A stretch of 64,000 nucleotides of DNA from Sinohyriopsis cumingii (GCA_028554795.2 CM068841.1:26593308-26657307); one strand, 5' to 3'; shown: positions 49,191 to 60,319, counted from the stretch's first letter. A program made the numbers and translations. Notes: generated from the sequence alone by a model not told the origin.

Positions 49191-49445
49191 GGGGCCCCAA
49201 GTGACTTGAGTGGTCTAAAGCGCTCACTGTTATGGATCACTGCCATATCGTCTCTGCCTGTGTGGATTCGCATCTCTAATCTGTCCAATGTGTGTATGTG
49301 AGAAAACTTGCCAGTAGCTTCTTGTGGGTCAGTGGTTCTTTTCAGGGTTTTCCAGGGTTCCTCCTCCACCATTTATAATAGCCGCCATTTATAGTCTATT
49401 TTTGGCTGAAAAATGGCATTAAACCCTACAACAGCAACAACGACA
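49191..49445 (+). mobile_element. SINE family A, full-length diverged copy
   Basis: The head is GGGGCCCCAAGTGACTTGAG, then TGGTCTAAAGCGCTC. The body is GAGAAAACTTGCCAGTAGC and the core GCCGCCATTTATAGTC, with a CAACAGCAACAACGACAAC tail. ACATTTGTTG (49181-49190) and ACATGTTTGTTG (49446-49457) are a probable duplication that has drifted. Confidence 0.83.
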
Positions 49446-49458
49446 ACATGTTTGTTGT

Positions 49459-50000
49459 CGTTACTCCTTCGGAACTAATTGCCATGAAACTTTACATACA
49501 ACCTTCCTATGGTCTATTTGGTCTTAAATGAAAATGCTGCTGGTCAGACATCCAAGATGGCCACCATCAGAAATCTTTTTATCACAATATTACTGGAAGA
49601 GAAAGTCATGTAAGTTTTTCACCAAAAGATGTGTGGTGTCCAGTTGGTTATTGATGAATATGGTGCTGATCTATGGCCACCAAATAGTAGCCATCTTGAA
49701 AATCGTATTGCTGTTCCTGAGAGAAAAGTCATTTTGAAAATGTTGTTACCTCATTCTTCAAATAGGTGGCTATATCAACATGTGGTTTTCACCAGTGACT
49801 TACGATACTTAGTTGGGCCTAATGAAAATGGTGCCAGTTCTACAGTATAGTAGCTACAAAATCTTGTTACTACCCTCCCTGAATGTAGAATCATTATGAC
49901 AGGGTTTTCACCAAGTCCTAAATGAAATATGCCAGTTGTACATCCAATATGGCTGCCACAACAACTGTTTTAAAATTCTTGTTGTCACTGCTCCCCTGAA
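49459..50000 (+). repeat. Diverged tandem repeat array P, third array
   Basis: About four units with GGTCTTAAATGAAAATGCTG, CAAGATGGCCACCATCAGAA and CCATCTTGAAAATCGTATTG words, plus the GGGTTTTCACC segment. It is followed by the same tail as the long array (50130-50240 against 40010-40125). Confidence 0.78.
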
Positions 50001-50270
50001 TATATGATCGTATGATGTAGGGTTTTCCTGAAAAAAATAATGCAGTCTGCTTTGTTCTGTATGAAAATGATGCCAAGCCAATATTTGTACCACATCAGCT
50101 AATTGAAAATTTTGTTGAAACTGTAGAAATGTCAGAGATAGTTTCAACACTTGACAGTTCAAAGGAAGAAATGGTCTAATCTTGAATTCCTGGAAACTCT
50201 CTTCACCCAGTAGAGTTTCAGTCCTTTTGAGGACTCCTGTAACCTCTTGCATAATAATATTGGATCTGGA

Positions 50271-50583
50271 GACTGCTCCGGTGGCCTAGTGGTTAGAGTG
50301 GATGCGGGAGGTCATGGGATCGATTCTCGGCCGAGTGATACCAAAGACTCACAAAAATGGTACTAACAGCTGCCTCGCTTGGCACTCAGTATTAAGAGGT
50401 TAGTGTTAGGATTGGTTGGCCTGGTGTCGGGATAATGTGACTGGGTGGGACATCATGCTACATGTCTGCGACATGATGCCCCAGTGCTAGGCATAACTAT
50501 AAACTGCCACACTGCAGACATTGTAGCAATATGACTGAAAAATTGTTAAAGCTATGTTAAAAGTTCAAATCGCACACACACAC
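50271..50583 (+). mobile_element. SINE family B, copy 2
   Basis: It aligns with 5354-5674 from GACTGCTCCGGTGG to the GTTAAAGCTATGTTAAAA / CACACACAC tail. The box A region is TGGCCTAGTGGTTAGAG and box B is GGGATCGATTCTC. A small deletion lies between the A and B boxes. Confidence 0.86.
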
Positions 50584-50849
50584 CAGTTTTCAGTAAGGTG
50601 TAACAAAATATCAATAACTTCTATTGTAAAACTGGAAAACATAATTTAAAGTTCAATGCATCGATGATAAATATTATGTTCAACTAAAAAGTTTGTAAAG
50701 TATGCGTAGACTTTTTTTACCATTAGTACAGTTGCATAAACTCGAGTTCCAAACCCTATGCAACTCAATGGCTTGTTGCTATATCTCAACTTGATGTAAT
50801 TCTTGGAAATTCCTTTTCATTTCACATGACGATGGCAATCATATCTCTC

Positions 50850-50935
50850 ACTTAGTACCATTTTTGGTATGACTCTGCCGGGGATCAAACCCATGACCTC
50901 TTGCATCCGCTCGGACGCTCTAACTAGTAGGCCAC
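50850..50935 (-). mobile_element. SINE family B, tRNA-like head only, minus strand
   Basis: On the minus strand it reads GCCTACTAGTTAGAGCGTCC, then GAGGTCATGGGTTTGATCCC and ATACCAAAAATGGTACTAA. It is the first 85 bases of family B with the body missing. It lies about 350 bases from the longer copy in the opposite orientation. Confidence 0.75.
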
Positions 50936-50974
50936 TTCTGAAAACTGGTCAATCTTGCGGGTAAGAAATCGACT

Positions 50975-51576
50975 GTCTTACTGAGATGGATTTGTCAGAG
51001 TTGGCAGGTCTGGCTTTAAAATGCACATATTTTTCCATGAGAAGCGTCTGAATAATCTAATTGTTGATTACAGACTTTTTTAAAAATGGCATCCAGCTAC
51101 CATTACATGTTAAAAATGAAAGGGGACAAAATATGCCTCTTAAAAAGGGTTTTAATAATCAGTACAGAAGAATAGAGATATTCAGATTGTTCTGAATAAA
51201 GCAAGAAGAAATACAATTGTATTTATTGGACATCACATGTTGGTTCAAGTATGTCACATGATGGGAGATATGATCGCCATAATATGAAATGAAGAAAACA
51301 ATTTCCAAGAATTACGTTAAGTTGAGAGATAGCAACAAGCCACTGAGCTGCAACGAAAGCTTATGCAACTGTGCTAGAGGTAAAAAAGGTGTATGTGTAC
51401 TTCAAAAGCTTTCAGGTTAATGTTTTGTTTACAATTGATGCATCAGTTTAGGATAAGGAACTTTTTAAATACATGTTTTCCAACTTGACAATAGCAGTAT
51501 ATGATATTTTATTGCACCTTACTGAAAACTTGCCACATTGCTTTCTGAGATGATCTTGTTAGGGTTGGCAGGTCTG
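50975..51576. repeat. Dispersed repeat family E, further copies
   Basis: Two family E right ends, each GTTGGCAGGTCTG, occur at about 51000-51010 and 51565-51576. Between them is a body with CCAGCTACCATTACATGTT and TGTATTTATTGGACATCACA, comparable to 46560-46740. The word AGTTTTCAGTAAGGTG at 50585 is found inverted at 51518-51533, giving a larger inverted arrangement. Confidence 0.55.
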
Positions 51577-51639
51577 TTACAGCTAAAAAAACTCAATTTG
51601 ATCTGTATTTCATTTTTCTTCCCCTGAATTTGGCCAAGT

Positions 51640-51960
51640 CTTTGCATTTAGTTTATGACTACACAAGTTTTTGGCATGCTATATGCGTTTTATCCTAACT
51701 AGAATCATGAAACTTGGTGAGAGGATGCATTTTGACAGGTTTTAAGCTGTAATTGCAAATTGGTCTATCTGACCTATATTTTATTGACTTTGTTAAAATT
51801 TTGTACCGTAAGTTATTTTGTTGGGTTGCTGTTTGTTCCAGTCATGAAACTTGATAATTGAATGCACCTCAGTTAGTACTGCACTCCAGCATTTAAAGGT
51901 CACTGTGACCCACATTTAATACTGATAATGCTATCAGGAGTGAAGTTTATGTTTTTATGA
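51640..51960 (+). repeat. Diverged repeat with AAGGTCACTGTGACC words
   Basis: Two diverged units share AATCATGAAACTTGGTGAG / AGTCATGAAACTTGATAAT, ATGCA-, and GGTCACTGTGACCCACAT. The same words occur at 48700-49130 and, more distantly, in 55360-55960. Confidence 0.55.
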
Positions 51961-51976
51961 CCACATAGATTCATCC

Positions 51977-52001
51977 TGTGTGTGTGTGTGTGTGTGTGTG
52001 A
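51977..52001. repeat. (TG)n microsatellite
   Basis: Eleven TG units followed by AGTG. Confidence 0.9.
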
Positions 52002-54406
52002 GTGTTTACATACTAACCCAATCAGAAGGTCCTTTCTGGCCAGAGCAATTGAAAGTAGAAATAAATGTTTCTTCAGTGGTAAACTTTAAATATTAATTAC
52101 CAGTTGAATATGATGCAAATAGGCTATCCTCATCAGGCTAACCCTGTATTGTGCTGCAAATGAATATAGGAATTAGATGAGTGGACTGTATGTTGCATGT
52201 TTTTCATGTGAGGCCTTGTATGCTGTGGCCAACAAGGTTGAGGTTATTATTAATGCATGAACCATATACGCCATTGCAAGGTTACTTCAGCCCTGTGACT
52301 TTTATCAAGCAAAACTGGCTTTTAGGTGGATGATGATGATAGTTTCTTTCCATAAGTTTTTTAAAATTAATCTCTGGTAATTATAATACCTGTGCTTAAA
52401 AGGATAATAAGGAATTTGAATGAAACGAAGCTATCTAAAGATGTCGTCATTATTAATATTTTTTATTCATTTCATTAAAGAAACATCTTTCAAATTAATC
52501 CAATTTCAGCACTCCATGCTTCCATCACATTCTATCCATCTGAAATGTAGGTCAGTGGAACTTGAAAACATGTCCATTTGCTTCTGTCAGAATTTGAATT
52601 TATTAGAAAAAAGACATTGAAGTCCATCTAAAACAATCAGATTTTAATTTGTAGAAAAGTGTTCATTTGGGTTGCCAAGTGTGTGAGATCTACCTGAAAA
52701 ACTGACTTCTCATTCTGGTATTAGTCAACCTCGGAACATGCTACACAGCACAGTTATTTAGGCAGTAAGATGGCAATCCCACCAAAAAATATCAGGGGAG
52801 GATCATAAATTGTAGGACTATGTATCGCCAGGACTGTATTGATGTTTCATTGACTCTAATATGTACTACTTAAGGTCCAGTTGAGCAAATTGTAGTGGGT
52901 GGGCTGTGTGTTGCACCCATTTCAGACAAGTCTAATTTCTTCATATTTTAGCTTAAGTGAATGGGGCTCGTTTGTGATGTTCCCATTTCAAACAACTTGT
53001 TTCTTAATATTTGTGCCTTGAGTGAGAAAAATTGGGTGTTTACGGCGTCTGCCTAGAATGTAAAACAACTTGCAACTTGGCCAGTGAACTGAAGTCGTAG
53101 TTTGTTGCTTTTACAAAGATGACACTTGCTTTTTAAGTCAAGACTATTCATATTCATTGCAGTCAGTTGATGTTTTCAGCACAGATTTAGTTCCTGCTAT
53201 GTGTATATCATTAATTTGAAAATACTTTATCCAAACCTTATAAACATATCCCATACTGTAATAAGTCTTATTTCAGTTAACTCTAATTGTCATATGCTTA
53301 AAATTGTTTGTTGATTGTTGAAATTATTTCCTAAGTCATGTCATGTTACATTTTATCACAGTATATATGTTTGTTTATTCATTCTATAAAGGAAACCTTG
53401 TGACCGTTGTTAGTTAAAATTTACTTCTTATTTATATATTTTTTCTTCAATTTTAACATTATGAATTAATTTTTAGCAAAGGTCTGAAAAATTAAAATGT
53501 GGAAAAAAATATATCAATGCAAATTTCATTTTGGGAATAAACATTTTAAAAGTTAGGGATTTTAAATAGCAATGGAAAGTAAACAAAATTTTTACTGTAA
53601 GATTCTGATCAGATGATATACTAATCAGACTTAATTTGTTGTGGTGGGTTTTTGTGTGCGAGTATTTTGCAGTCCTACAAGTTTTCAATTTCTTTCTTCA
53701 TGACCTTAGGGGGACAAGAAACAAGGTTCTAATTGTCAATAATTAAGCTTAATTATTTGTCTGGTATTAATAAGACTTTATTTCTTCTAACTCATTTGGT
53801 GATTCATCTCTCAATATTTTATTAAGACCTCTATATTGTTATGCAGATTGTATCGCCACACCTCAGGCAATGCACTCATTATTGCTGGTCATGTTGAGCT
53901 GGTTATTGCTGTATATAAGCAAAATATAGAAATTGGAGGGGACAGAATAATTGTGCTCTCTCTGAACAAGTAGTTACTTAATGCAGCTGGCTGCTAGACC
54001 ATGTTTGGCTGTATTTTACATCTTCAGTGTTAACATGCTATTAGACTGGTAGAATGTCAGTTCTTCTAACATTTAATAAGGTGAAATTTTTTTGTATTAA
54101 ACTTGACACATATAGAGGGTATATGATATAGAATAATCTGAAAAATTGGGCAGCATGTTTAAGGAATTGGGATAAATATTGTAGTTTGAATTGCCCCACT
54201 ACCAAAATAATAGGTGCATCTAGTCTGTACATGACTATCCAGTACAGTTCTGCATTTAGGTTGTTCTTTTCAGGTACTGTTTTGTGGCATTTGTGTGCCA
54301 TCAACACATTTCTGGTTTCTGTAATATTCTTCAGAAAATGTATTGCCTGAACAATTAGGACTATCGATAACGGGGAAAGAATGGTGTATTTGCTTTTCAT
54401 TTGCAG
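52002..54406. other. TLK intron 6, last 2.4 kb, nothing recognised
   Basis: AT-rich sequence. A 130-codon minus-strand frame at 54041-54433 overlaps exon g antisense and is not protein-like. Confidence 0.5.
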
Positions 54407-54439
54407 GCAACATTCTGCTGGGACAGACAGCATCTAGTG
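54407..54439 (+). CDS. TLK: TLK exon g: 33-nt microexon completing the catalytic loop
   Basis: The acceptor is ATTTGCAG ending at 54406 and the donor is GTAAGT at 54440. GC completes the leftover G as Gly; ten codons (NILLGQTASS) follow and one G is left over. Asn 244 is the metal-binding Asn of the catalytic loop. Vertebrate TLKs continue GNILL..., then a short variable loop, then GEIKITDFG, so the next exon should start by completing Gly and then encode the DFG region. I do not find that sequence before 64000. Reading through the donor would give a non-TLK tail and a stop, so the splice is preferred. Confidence 0.9.
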
Positions 54440-55359
54440 GTAAGTATTTGAGGTCTGTGAATTTATTAAAGCTAACAATAGAATAAAAGCTTGTAATTGT
54501 TCACCCCTCAATAGTCCTGTGTCAGTGGGAAAACCTTGAGGCTTTTCTACCAAAAATCCAACTCAGAAATAATTTGATGGAGTGATACAGAGTAAAAAAG
54601 AGGGAAAATGGTGGAGAACTCAAATTCTGAAGTATGCAAGGTAAAATAGAAATGAACTTAAAGCTTTCTGATACATTCGTGGAAGTGTTCACACAATGTA
54701 TTTTTCTCTTTGGAGTTCATACTTAATCTAAACAAGGAAAAACTTGGCTTTGAGGTAATCACCTCAGTTGATGAGTGGCATTGATAATGTTTGACATTAC
54801 ATAAAGTCATTTAGTAAACAGGGTACATTTGTTTGCAGTTTTTGCTTAATATTCCCGACATGTTTTTCTGATTATTGGCAGAAGGTCCTGAGCTAATTCC
54901 AGTTTGGTTTTTTGTAGTTGTTTAGTAAATAGAAATGTACTCTGTGCCGATAGAATGACATTGTACTGACTGGGTCAGTCATTGCACACAGTGAATTTGA
55001 GTTGACCTAATCTGGTTTATGTCCTTTTAAATTTTGAACTTCACTTTTTGCATACTCAGTGAAAAAATATTCAACATATTCACCATTGAGAATATTATTA
55101 TATATAGTGTGCTGGTCATTGCATTTTTAAAATCTTGAATAAAAAAGTACACCTATTTTTATTATATTTATATACTAATCCTGATTATGTAGATACTGTA
55201 CATTCATGTCATGTGCACACTCTTCAGTAAAATCTAGTCTTGTTAGTCTGTCTTCTATTCGAGCCATGCATCAAGATGCAGGATCGATATAGGAATATTG
55301 CATTTGTATGTGCCTACCATAAGGCGGAGCATATTATGTTAAGAGGTTGTCTGTCCATC
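54440..55359. other. TLK intron 7, first part, nothing recognised
   Basis: AT-rich. The exon with the DFG motif expected next is not here. Confidence 0.5.
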
Positions 55360-55960
55360 TGTTTATCAATTTGTCTCTTTCCAGTTTCATTTCTGTTCAG
55401 TTGCTTACCATTTGCAGCTGCCAAACTTTCTGGATGGCTTGCACATGGTACAAGGAAGAACCGTATTGATTTCAGGGTCAATTATCTAGGTCACTGACTG
55501 CAAGAAGAAAAATGTTTTATACCATCTACAGTTTACAAACATTCTGGATGGCTTGCACTTTGATAAGAAAGAAGCCTGTAGAATTGGGGATCTCAAGGTC
55601 AAGGCCACTGACAAAAGGGGAGGGGAGGGGATGGTTTCCACAAAATAACAGTTCTACATCACAAACTTGGGCCAGACTTTGAATGGCTTGCACTTGAAGC
55701 ATGGAAGAATGATGTTGGGGTCAAAGGGACAAAGATCAAGGTCACTGTAATAGAAAGAAGAACAGTTCTTTTCTGTACATATATTTCTGTTATGAGCCAT
55801 GTACCTTCACCAAAGTTTGTGATGGTTTATACTTTTTAGTAAACCTGTTTGTGGTCAAATGTCCATGTCACTGATTGAAAGAAGAAAAATGCTTGATTAG
55901 CTCTAGACCACGTATCTTGGTCAAAATTTGTGGAGATCTTGCACTTAATTTATGGGAAGA
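55360..55960 (+). repeat. Diverged tandem repeat, about 120-bp unit
   Basis: About four or five units with AAACTTTCTGGATGGCTTGC, then AAGGAAGAA, CAGGGTCAA, AGGTCACTGACTG and AAGAAGAAAAATG. They begin near 55423, 55536, 55665, 55800 and 55918. The unit type is related to the GGTCACTG repeats at 48700 and 51640. Confidence 0.7.
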
Positions 55961-56905
55961 GGCTCTTTGATTACAAATTTATATAGACAAAAGCAACGTT
56001 ACTATGTTTAGCACATGAACAGGGTTCCCACGCTACCGGAAAATCTGGAAAAAGTTGGGAGAAATGATAATGAAAAATCCTGGAATTTTGAAAATATTGA
56101 TGAAAGTAGGGAAAAACCCAAAAATTTTCTGCCACCACTTGACACTCGCAACAATCATGTAATAGAGTCATAACAAAACTGATCGTGAGTTAAATTTATC
56201 GAGTTCTAACCAGAATATTCGGAGGGTACAGTATGGATTATTTGGTTGCTTGCAATAAACATATATGCTGAGTCAATCCAAATGCCCAGTGGATTAGAGT
56301 CATCTAGTACTTTTATTTTCAAAGTCAGCTCGATATCCGTATCTTTCCTGACATGGAAGGTATACAAACCAATCTAGCATCACAAGAGGCCAATATGGCG
56401 GTGGCAAAGCGTAGCCGCTTACCAGATGGTCTAGCAAACTTTAAATGTTGGTAGATCAAGTGATACATGCATGAAATCAATATGAAAATTACATATTTTC
56501 TCAGAAATTGTGAGTTGTAAAATCATTATTTCTTTAATCTGCTGAAAGACAAGATAAAACTACGTTGTTGATGAAATGTGACCTGGTGCTCGCCATTTGC
56601 ATAGCTAGTCGCATGAGTACTGTACACATATCTAACAACCCACCTTTTCAAATGTTGTAGAGGAAAAAAAAAAATATTAAATGAAAGTCATATATTGGTT
56701 GTAATAAAACTACAAAAATGAAAGAACACAAAATTCTCCATATTTATGTATTCCAAGAACAACTTTTGGAGTATTGTTGTATCATGTGACCACCACGTTG
56801 ACGTGATCTCTGCTTGATAAATCAGACTGGCCAGATTGCTGGTCTTTACAAAAAGTATCTGACTTTCATTTAATATAATTGAATTTCTGTACAACATTAT
56901 GAAGG

Positions 56906-57153
56906 GGGGCCCCGAGTGGCCGAGTGGTCTAAAGCGCTCTTTGTTACGGATCACTGCCATCTCACCTCTGTCTGCGGCAGTTCGAGTCTAAGATTCAGCC
57001 AATGTGGGTATGTTAGAAAGCTTGCCAGTAGCTTCTCGTGGGTCGGTGGTTCTTTCCGGGGTTTTCCCAGGTTCTTCCTCCACCATTAATACTGGCCGCC
57101 ATGTATAGCCTATCGTGTGCTGAAAAATGGCGTTAAACCCCACAACAACAACA
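56906..57153 (+). mobile_element. SINE family A, full-length copy inside hAT-like element
   Basis: The head is GGGGCCCCGAGTGGCCGAG, then TGGTCTAAAGCGCTC. Box B is GCAGTTCGAGTC, the body GAAAGCTTGCCAGTAGCTTC, the core GCCGCCATGTATAGCC, and the tail is CAACAACAACAACAAC. It is flanked by an exact 15-bp duplication, ACAACATTATGAAGG, at 56891-56905 and 57154-57168. The sister element at 31612-31630 has the uninterrupted site (ACAACATTAAAAGGG), so this is a datable insertion. It is one of the best-preserved copies. Confidence 0.95.
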
Positions 57154-58671
57154 ACAACATTATGAAGGAGTTTGTTGTTGATATCATGCGAATATTGGAC
57201 TTACAATGTCCTCATTTGAGATTTGTGAAGTCATGTGACTAGTAATGCAAATGGCGAGTACTGGGTCAGGTTTCATCTATGCCATAGTTTCGTTTTGTTT
57301 GACTGCGGATTAATGACATGCCGATTATAATACTTGCCATTTCTGATAAAATAATGGTGAAAATAAAGGTTAATTCGCCAAATTGGATTCATTCGATGGT
57401 CATCTGAGAGTTATGCATTGGTACGCCACTGTCTTTTCAATGTATATTTGTAGCTTTTCAGTCTTCTTGCGATTCTGAAACAATAAAAGACGCGTGAGAA
57501 AGGTCGAATCGAGCAGAGGGTTGTGGTCACCGTTGCACTTCTTGTGTTAATTTATATTACCGATAAGGTGATTTCATGTTGCCAGAAAATCCTATTTACT
57601 ATGCATCTGTTAGAATCATCATACATATAACTACATTTTATAAAAGATGGAAATTTATGCCTTAACAGAATTATGCATCTTAATGTTTCCCACATGTACA
57701 AAATCGTCTAATGCCCAACATGTCAGCTTGCCACTAGAACAGGATTCTCACAAAATTTCCACGTGTATATTCTGTTTATAAAGTCTCTAGTATTTTTTCC
57801 CCATAAACAAGACGTTATAAACACATTACACCCTATTCATTGTTCTCTTTTACATAATAGCTCTTTTTTAAAATATAAAATATTGAATTTTGCTTTAAAA
57901 AATTGTTCAGATCGGTTTAGTTGGCTTAATATCGCTTGCCATTTATTGGCATTGTAACATTGAGTTTTGTAAAACTAGCTATAAACCAGATCAAATTACT
58001 CGACTGAACTGTTGACAGAAACAGACTAAAGTAATGTATTTCATTTCTATAGTCCGATGGATAAACATTACATCTTTTCGAAGCTGTGCGCAGAATTGGC
58101 CGGCATATTGCGAGTCATGAAAACACAGTGGTGGTATCCCATGTGGCCAAAATTAATATTATTTTAAACAGAATATTGTGGTGACAGTTACCTCTTTTCA
58201 AATGGTAAGCATTACAGTATTTTACTTTTGTCAATTGGTCAAATTTGGTATGCTTTTTACTTCAGTATTGGAGACGGAAACCTTAGGTGCACAGAAATGC
58301 CCGACAGCATTATATATATTAAAAAAAAGATATGAGCTCCTGTATCAATACATGTTTGGGGACTTGTTTAACAAATTACAAGAAGACAAGTTGTATTTTC
58401 ATAAAATTCAGTCCTTGTTTATACAACAGTATATAATTTTGAAAGTCTTTTGTCAAAATTTAAATAAAACCCTTTTGAAAATGTTTTTATTTTAAATGAT
58501 GGATTTTTAACCATATTGTCTTAAGGAGATTAGGTTGTTTGAAAAATATTGTTTGGGATTTTATTGGCATAGATAAGTTCAGGATTAAATTCTTAGTTAC
58601 AAGACAAGATTCTAATTATTTGCATTTGTTTTTTCATACTGTAATGGGAAATGTTACTTTCTATGAAATGC

Positions 58672-58673
<2 letters not shown>

Positions 58674-58718
<45 letters not shown>
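58674..58718. repeat. (TA)n microsatellite
   Basis: About 22 uninterrupted TA units inside hAT-like copy 2; the sister copy has only a short ATATAT (about 32465) at this place. Confidence 0.92.
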
Positions 58719-58720
<2 letters not shown>

Positions 58721-59225
58721 ATTCATTGATTGATTGCTATAGAGTTCTTTAAAATTAGAAGTTTGAAAGGAAACAAAACATAATTTATGTTCATTATGTT
58801 GTTCTTACTTAGAAAAATAATGCATCAGAATAAAGTTAGACTTTTTATTCTGTACATTGAAATGACGTTACATTCTAATTGATAGGAATATAATCAAACT
58901 TGTTTCGTGTAATACATTTTGTGGTTTTGTACATGATCATCTTTTCTGACTAAGATGTTTTTGGAGAGTCTTGAAAGAGAAACATCTTTAGATATAGAAA
59001 TGCACGTTTTATAATCCAAAATGTTCTTTAGTTCCATTCAGTAATGGTCATATATGAACCCTTGAAAAAAGTAATTTCATCCTGGAAAGGACCTGGAAAT
59101 TTATCTTTAGAAAAGCATGGGAACCATGCATGAAAGATGTAGCTGTTACATATTACCAGGAAAAACTTAATCTGAGTCATCAAAGCATTGATCACAGTAT
59201 AGGACACTATCAGATACTGATTTAA

Positions 59226-59979
59226 CCCTTTACCTCATAGAGCATAGTTACAAAGTGCAGCGCGTTATAAATAGAACACCTGTTACCTAGTCGACAGCAT
59301 ACACATAGGCCTGCCTGTGAACTGTTAAGCAATGTAGTGTATGTTATGTTTAACAGCAATTTTAACCATTTTACATTTTTGGTACACATCTATCATATGT
59401 GGACAAATTTAGAGTAAAGTCCGATTGTTATAGCTGTGTAAATATTTTTCACGGAAGAATTTTTTTGTGTGCTTTAAAAATCTTGAGAGAACTTGTTCAC
59501 CGTCATGTCAGTGAGGCCGCGTGACTAACCGTAGCTGCCATTTCCTATACTCGAAATTTACATGTTTTTCGTCTGCATCTACATCACTAAGTCATCAGAA
59601 TTTGATAATTTATAAAAACTAATTGCTGCCTACATCAATATCAGAGTCTTTACCTAAGTTATTTAATCTTTCATAGTTGTGATTCTAATCGTGAAAACTT
59701 CGTAAGTACTGAATTTAATCCACAACCTCCATTGTGGAGAGTGGAGATTACGACCCAGTTACTTTAAATAGCAGATATCGACCAGTGCATAAACAGCAAC
59801 CACGTGATCTGACGTAATTGTCATTTGCAGAAATGAATGTAGTATCTAATGGGGTTTTTTCCCAGAAGGTGGTGCTACGAAAACCAGCTCAAAATGGCTG
59901 ATGTTTACAGCAGGCATCAAAAGGCTCTTCTATGCGAATGGAGTAGATGCGTCCAAAGACGCTTGCATGAGGTAAAGGG
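59226..59979. mobile_element. piggyBac-like MITE family G, complete copy (754 bp)
   Basis: The ends are CCCTTTACCTCAT and ATGAGGTAAAGGG, an exact 13-bp inverted repeat. TTAA lies directly outside at 59222-59225 and 59980-59983. TTAA duplication plus CCC/GGG ends are the marks of piggyBac elements (family knowledge). There is no transposase frame. One end of the same family is at 33304-33533. Confidence 0.85.
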
Positions 59980-59983
59980 TTAA

Positions 59984-60319
59984 ATAGAGAAATGAAACAA
60001 GCAAAAAAGTTTTTTCTCCAGAGACAAAAAAGTAAATGTCAATTTCATCTATTTTTGTTTCACCATTTGCATCAATATTACTGTAACAGATTAACAAACC
60101 ATTGTCGCAAGAATGTCCCCTAATGAATACATGAACACTACTTGAATTCTAAATATTATATTTATGTTCAGCCAAAATATGTGTTCCACTGCAGTTTTAA
60201 TATAAACATGACAATAGAACAAGTTGCCAGTCATATGTATTTCCAATTGAGTCACTGAACAAAAAGCTACAGTGATGTGAAATGATTTTATTAATTAACA
60301 TAAGCAATCAAAGAACACG
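59984..60319. other. Intron 7 sequence, nothing recognised
   Basis: AT-rich spacer between the MITE and the minisatellite. Confidence 0.5.

Larger units (their letters stand above)
1569..54439 (+). other. TLK: Tousled-like kinase gene, internal part (7 exons, 6 complete introns)
   Basis: Gene-level entry. Seven exons on the + strand have GT..AG borders and compatible phases, and join into about 253 codons without a stop. TLKs are nuclear serine/threonine kinases that phosphorylate the histone chaperone ASF1 and act in chromatin assembly during S phase (family knowledge). Visible here, counting from the first whole codon: a charged helical region at 1-97 (the end of the coiled coil), a glycine-rich loop at 116-121, the ATP-binding Lys 138, the helix-C Glu 161, and an HYDLKPGN catalytic loop at 237-244. 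Vertebrate TLK1 and TLK2 are about 720-790 residues, so both ends are missing. Introns measure 23.6, 2.0, 1.0, 9.2, 7.7 and 8.6 kb. Invertebrates usually have one TLK gene, so I do not choose between TLK1 and TLK2. Confidence 0.95.
56020..59127 (+). mobile_element. hAT-like non-autonomous DNA element H, copy 2 (carries a SINE)
   Basis: The left end is CAGGGTTCCCACGCTACCGG and the right end AAAAGCATGGGAACCATG, an imperfect inverted repeat of about 12 bases. It aligns with 30670-32875 at both sides (GCCAATATGGCGGTGGCAAA against GGCCAACATGGTGGTGTTAAA, and AAATTCAGTCCTTGTTTATA). It is longer because of the SINE at 56906-57153 and extra sequence at about 57330-58300. CACATGAA before the element (56012-56019) and TGCATGAA after it (59127-59134) may be an aged 8-bp target duplication, the hAT size. 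A 105-codon frame at 58178-58495 is not transposase-like. Confidence 0.75.

Noticed and set aside
58178..58495. 105-codon open frame in hAT-like copy 2 as a transposase remnant
   Set aside because: Phe/Leu-rich with no hAT motif, and the matching part of copy 1 is not open.
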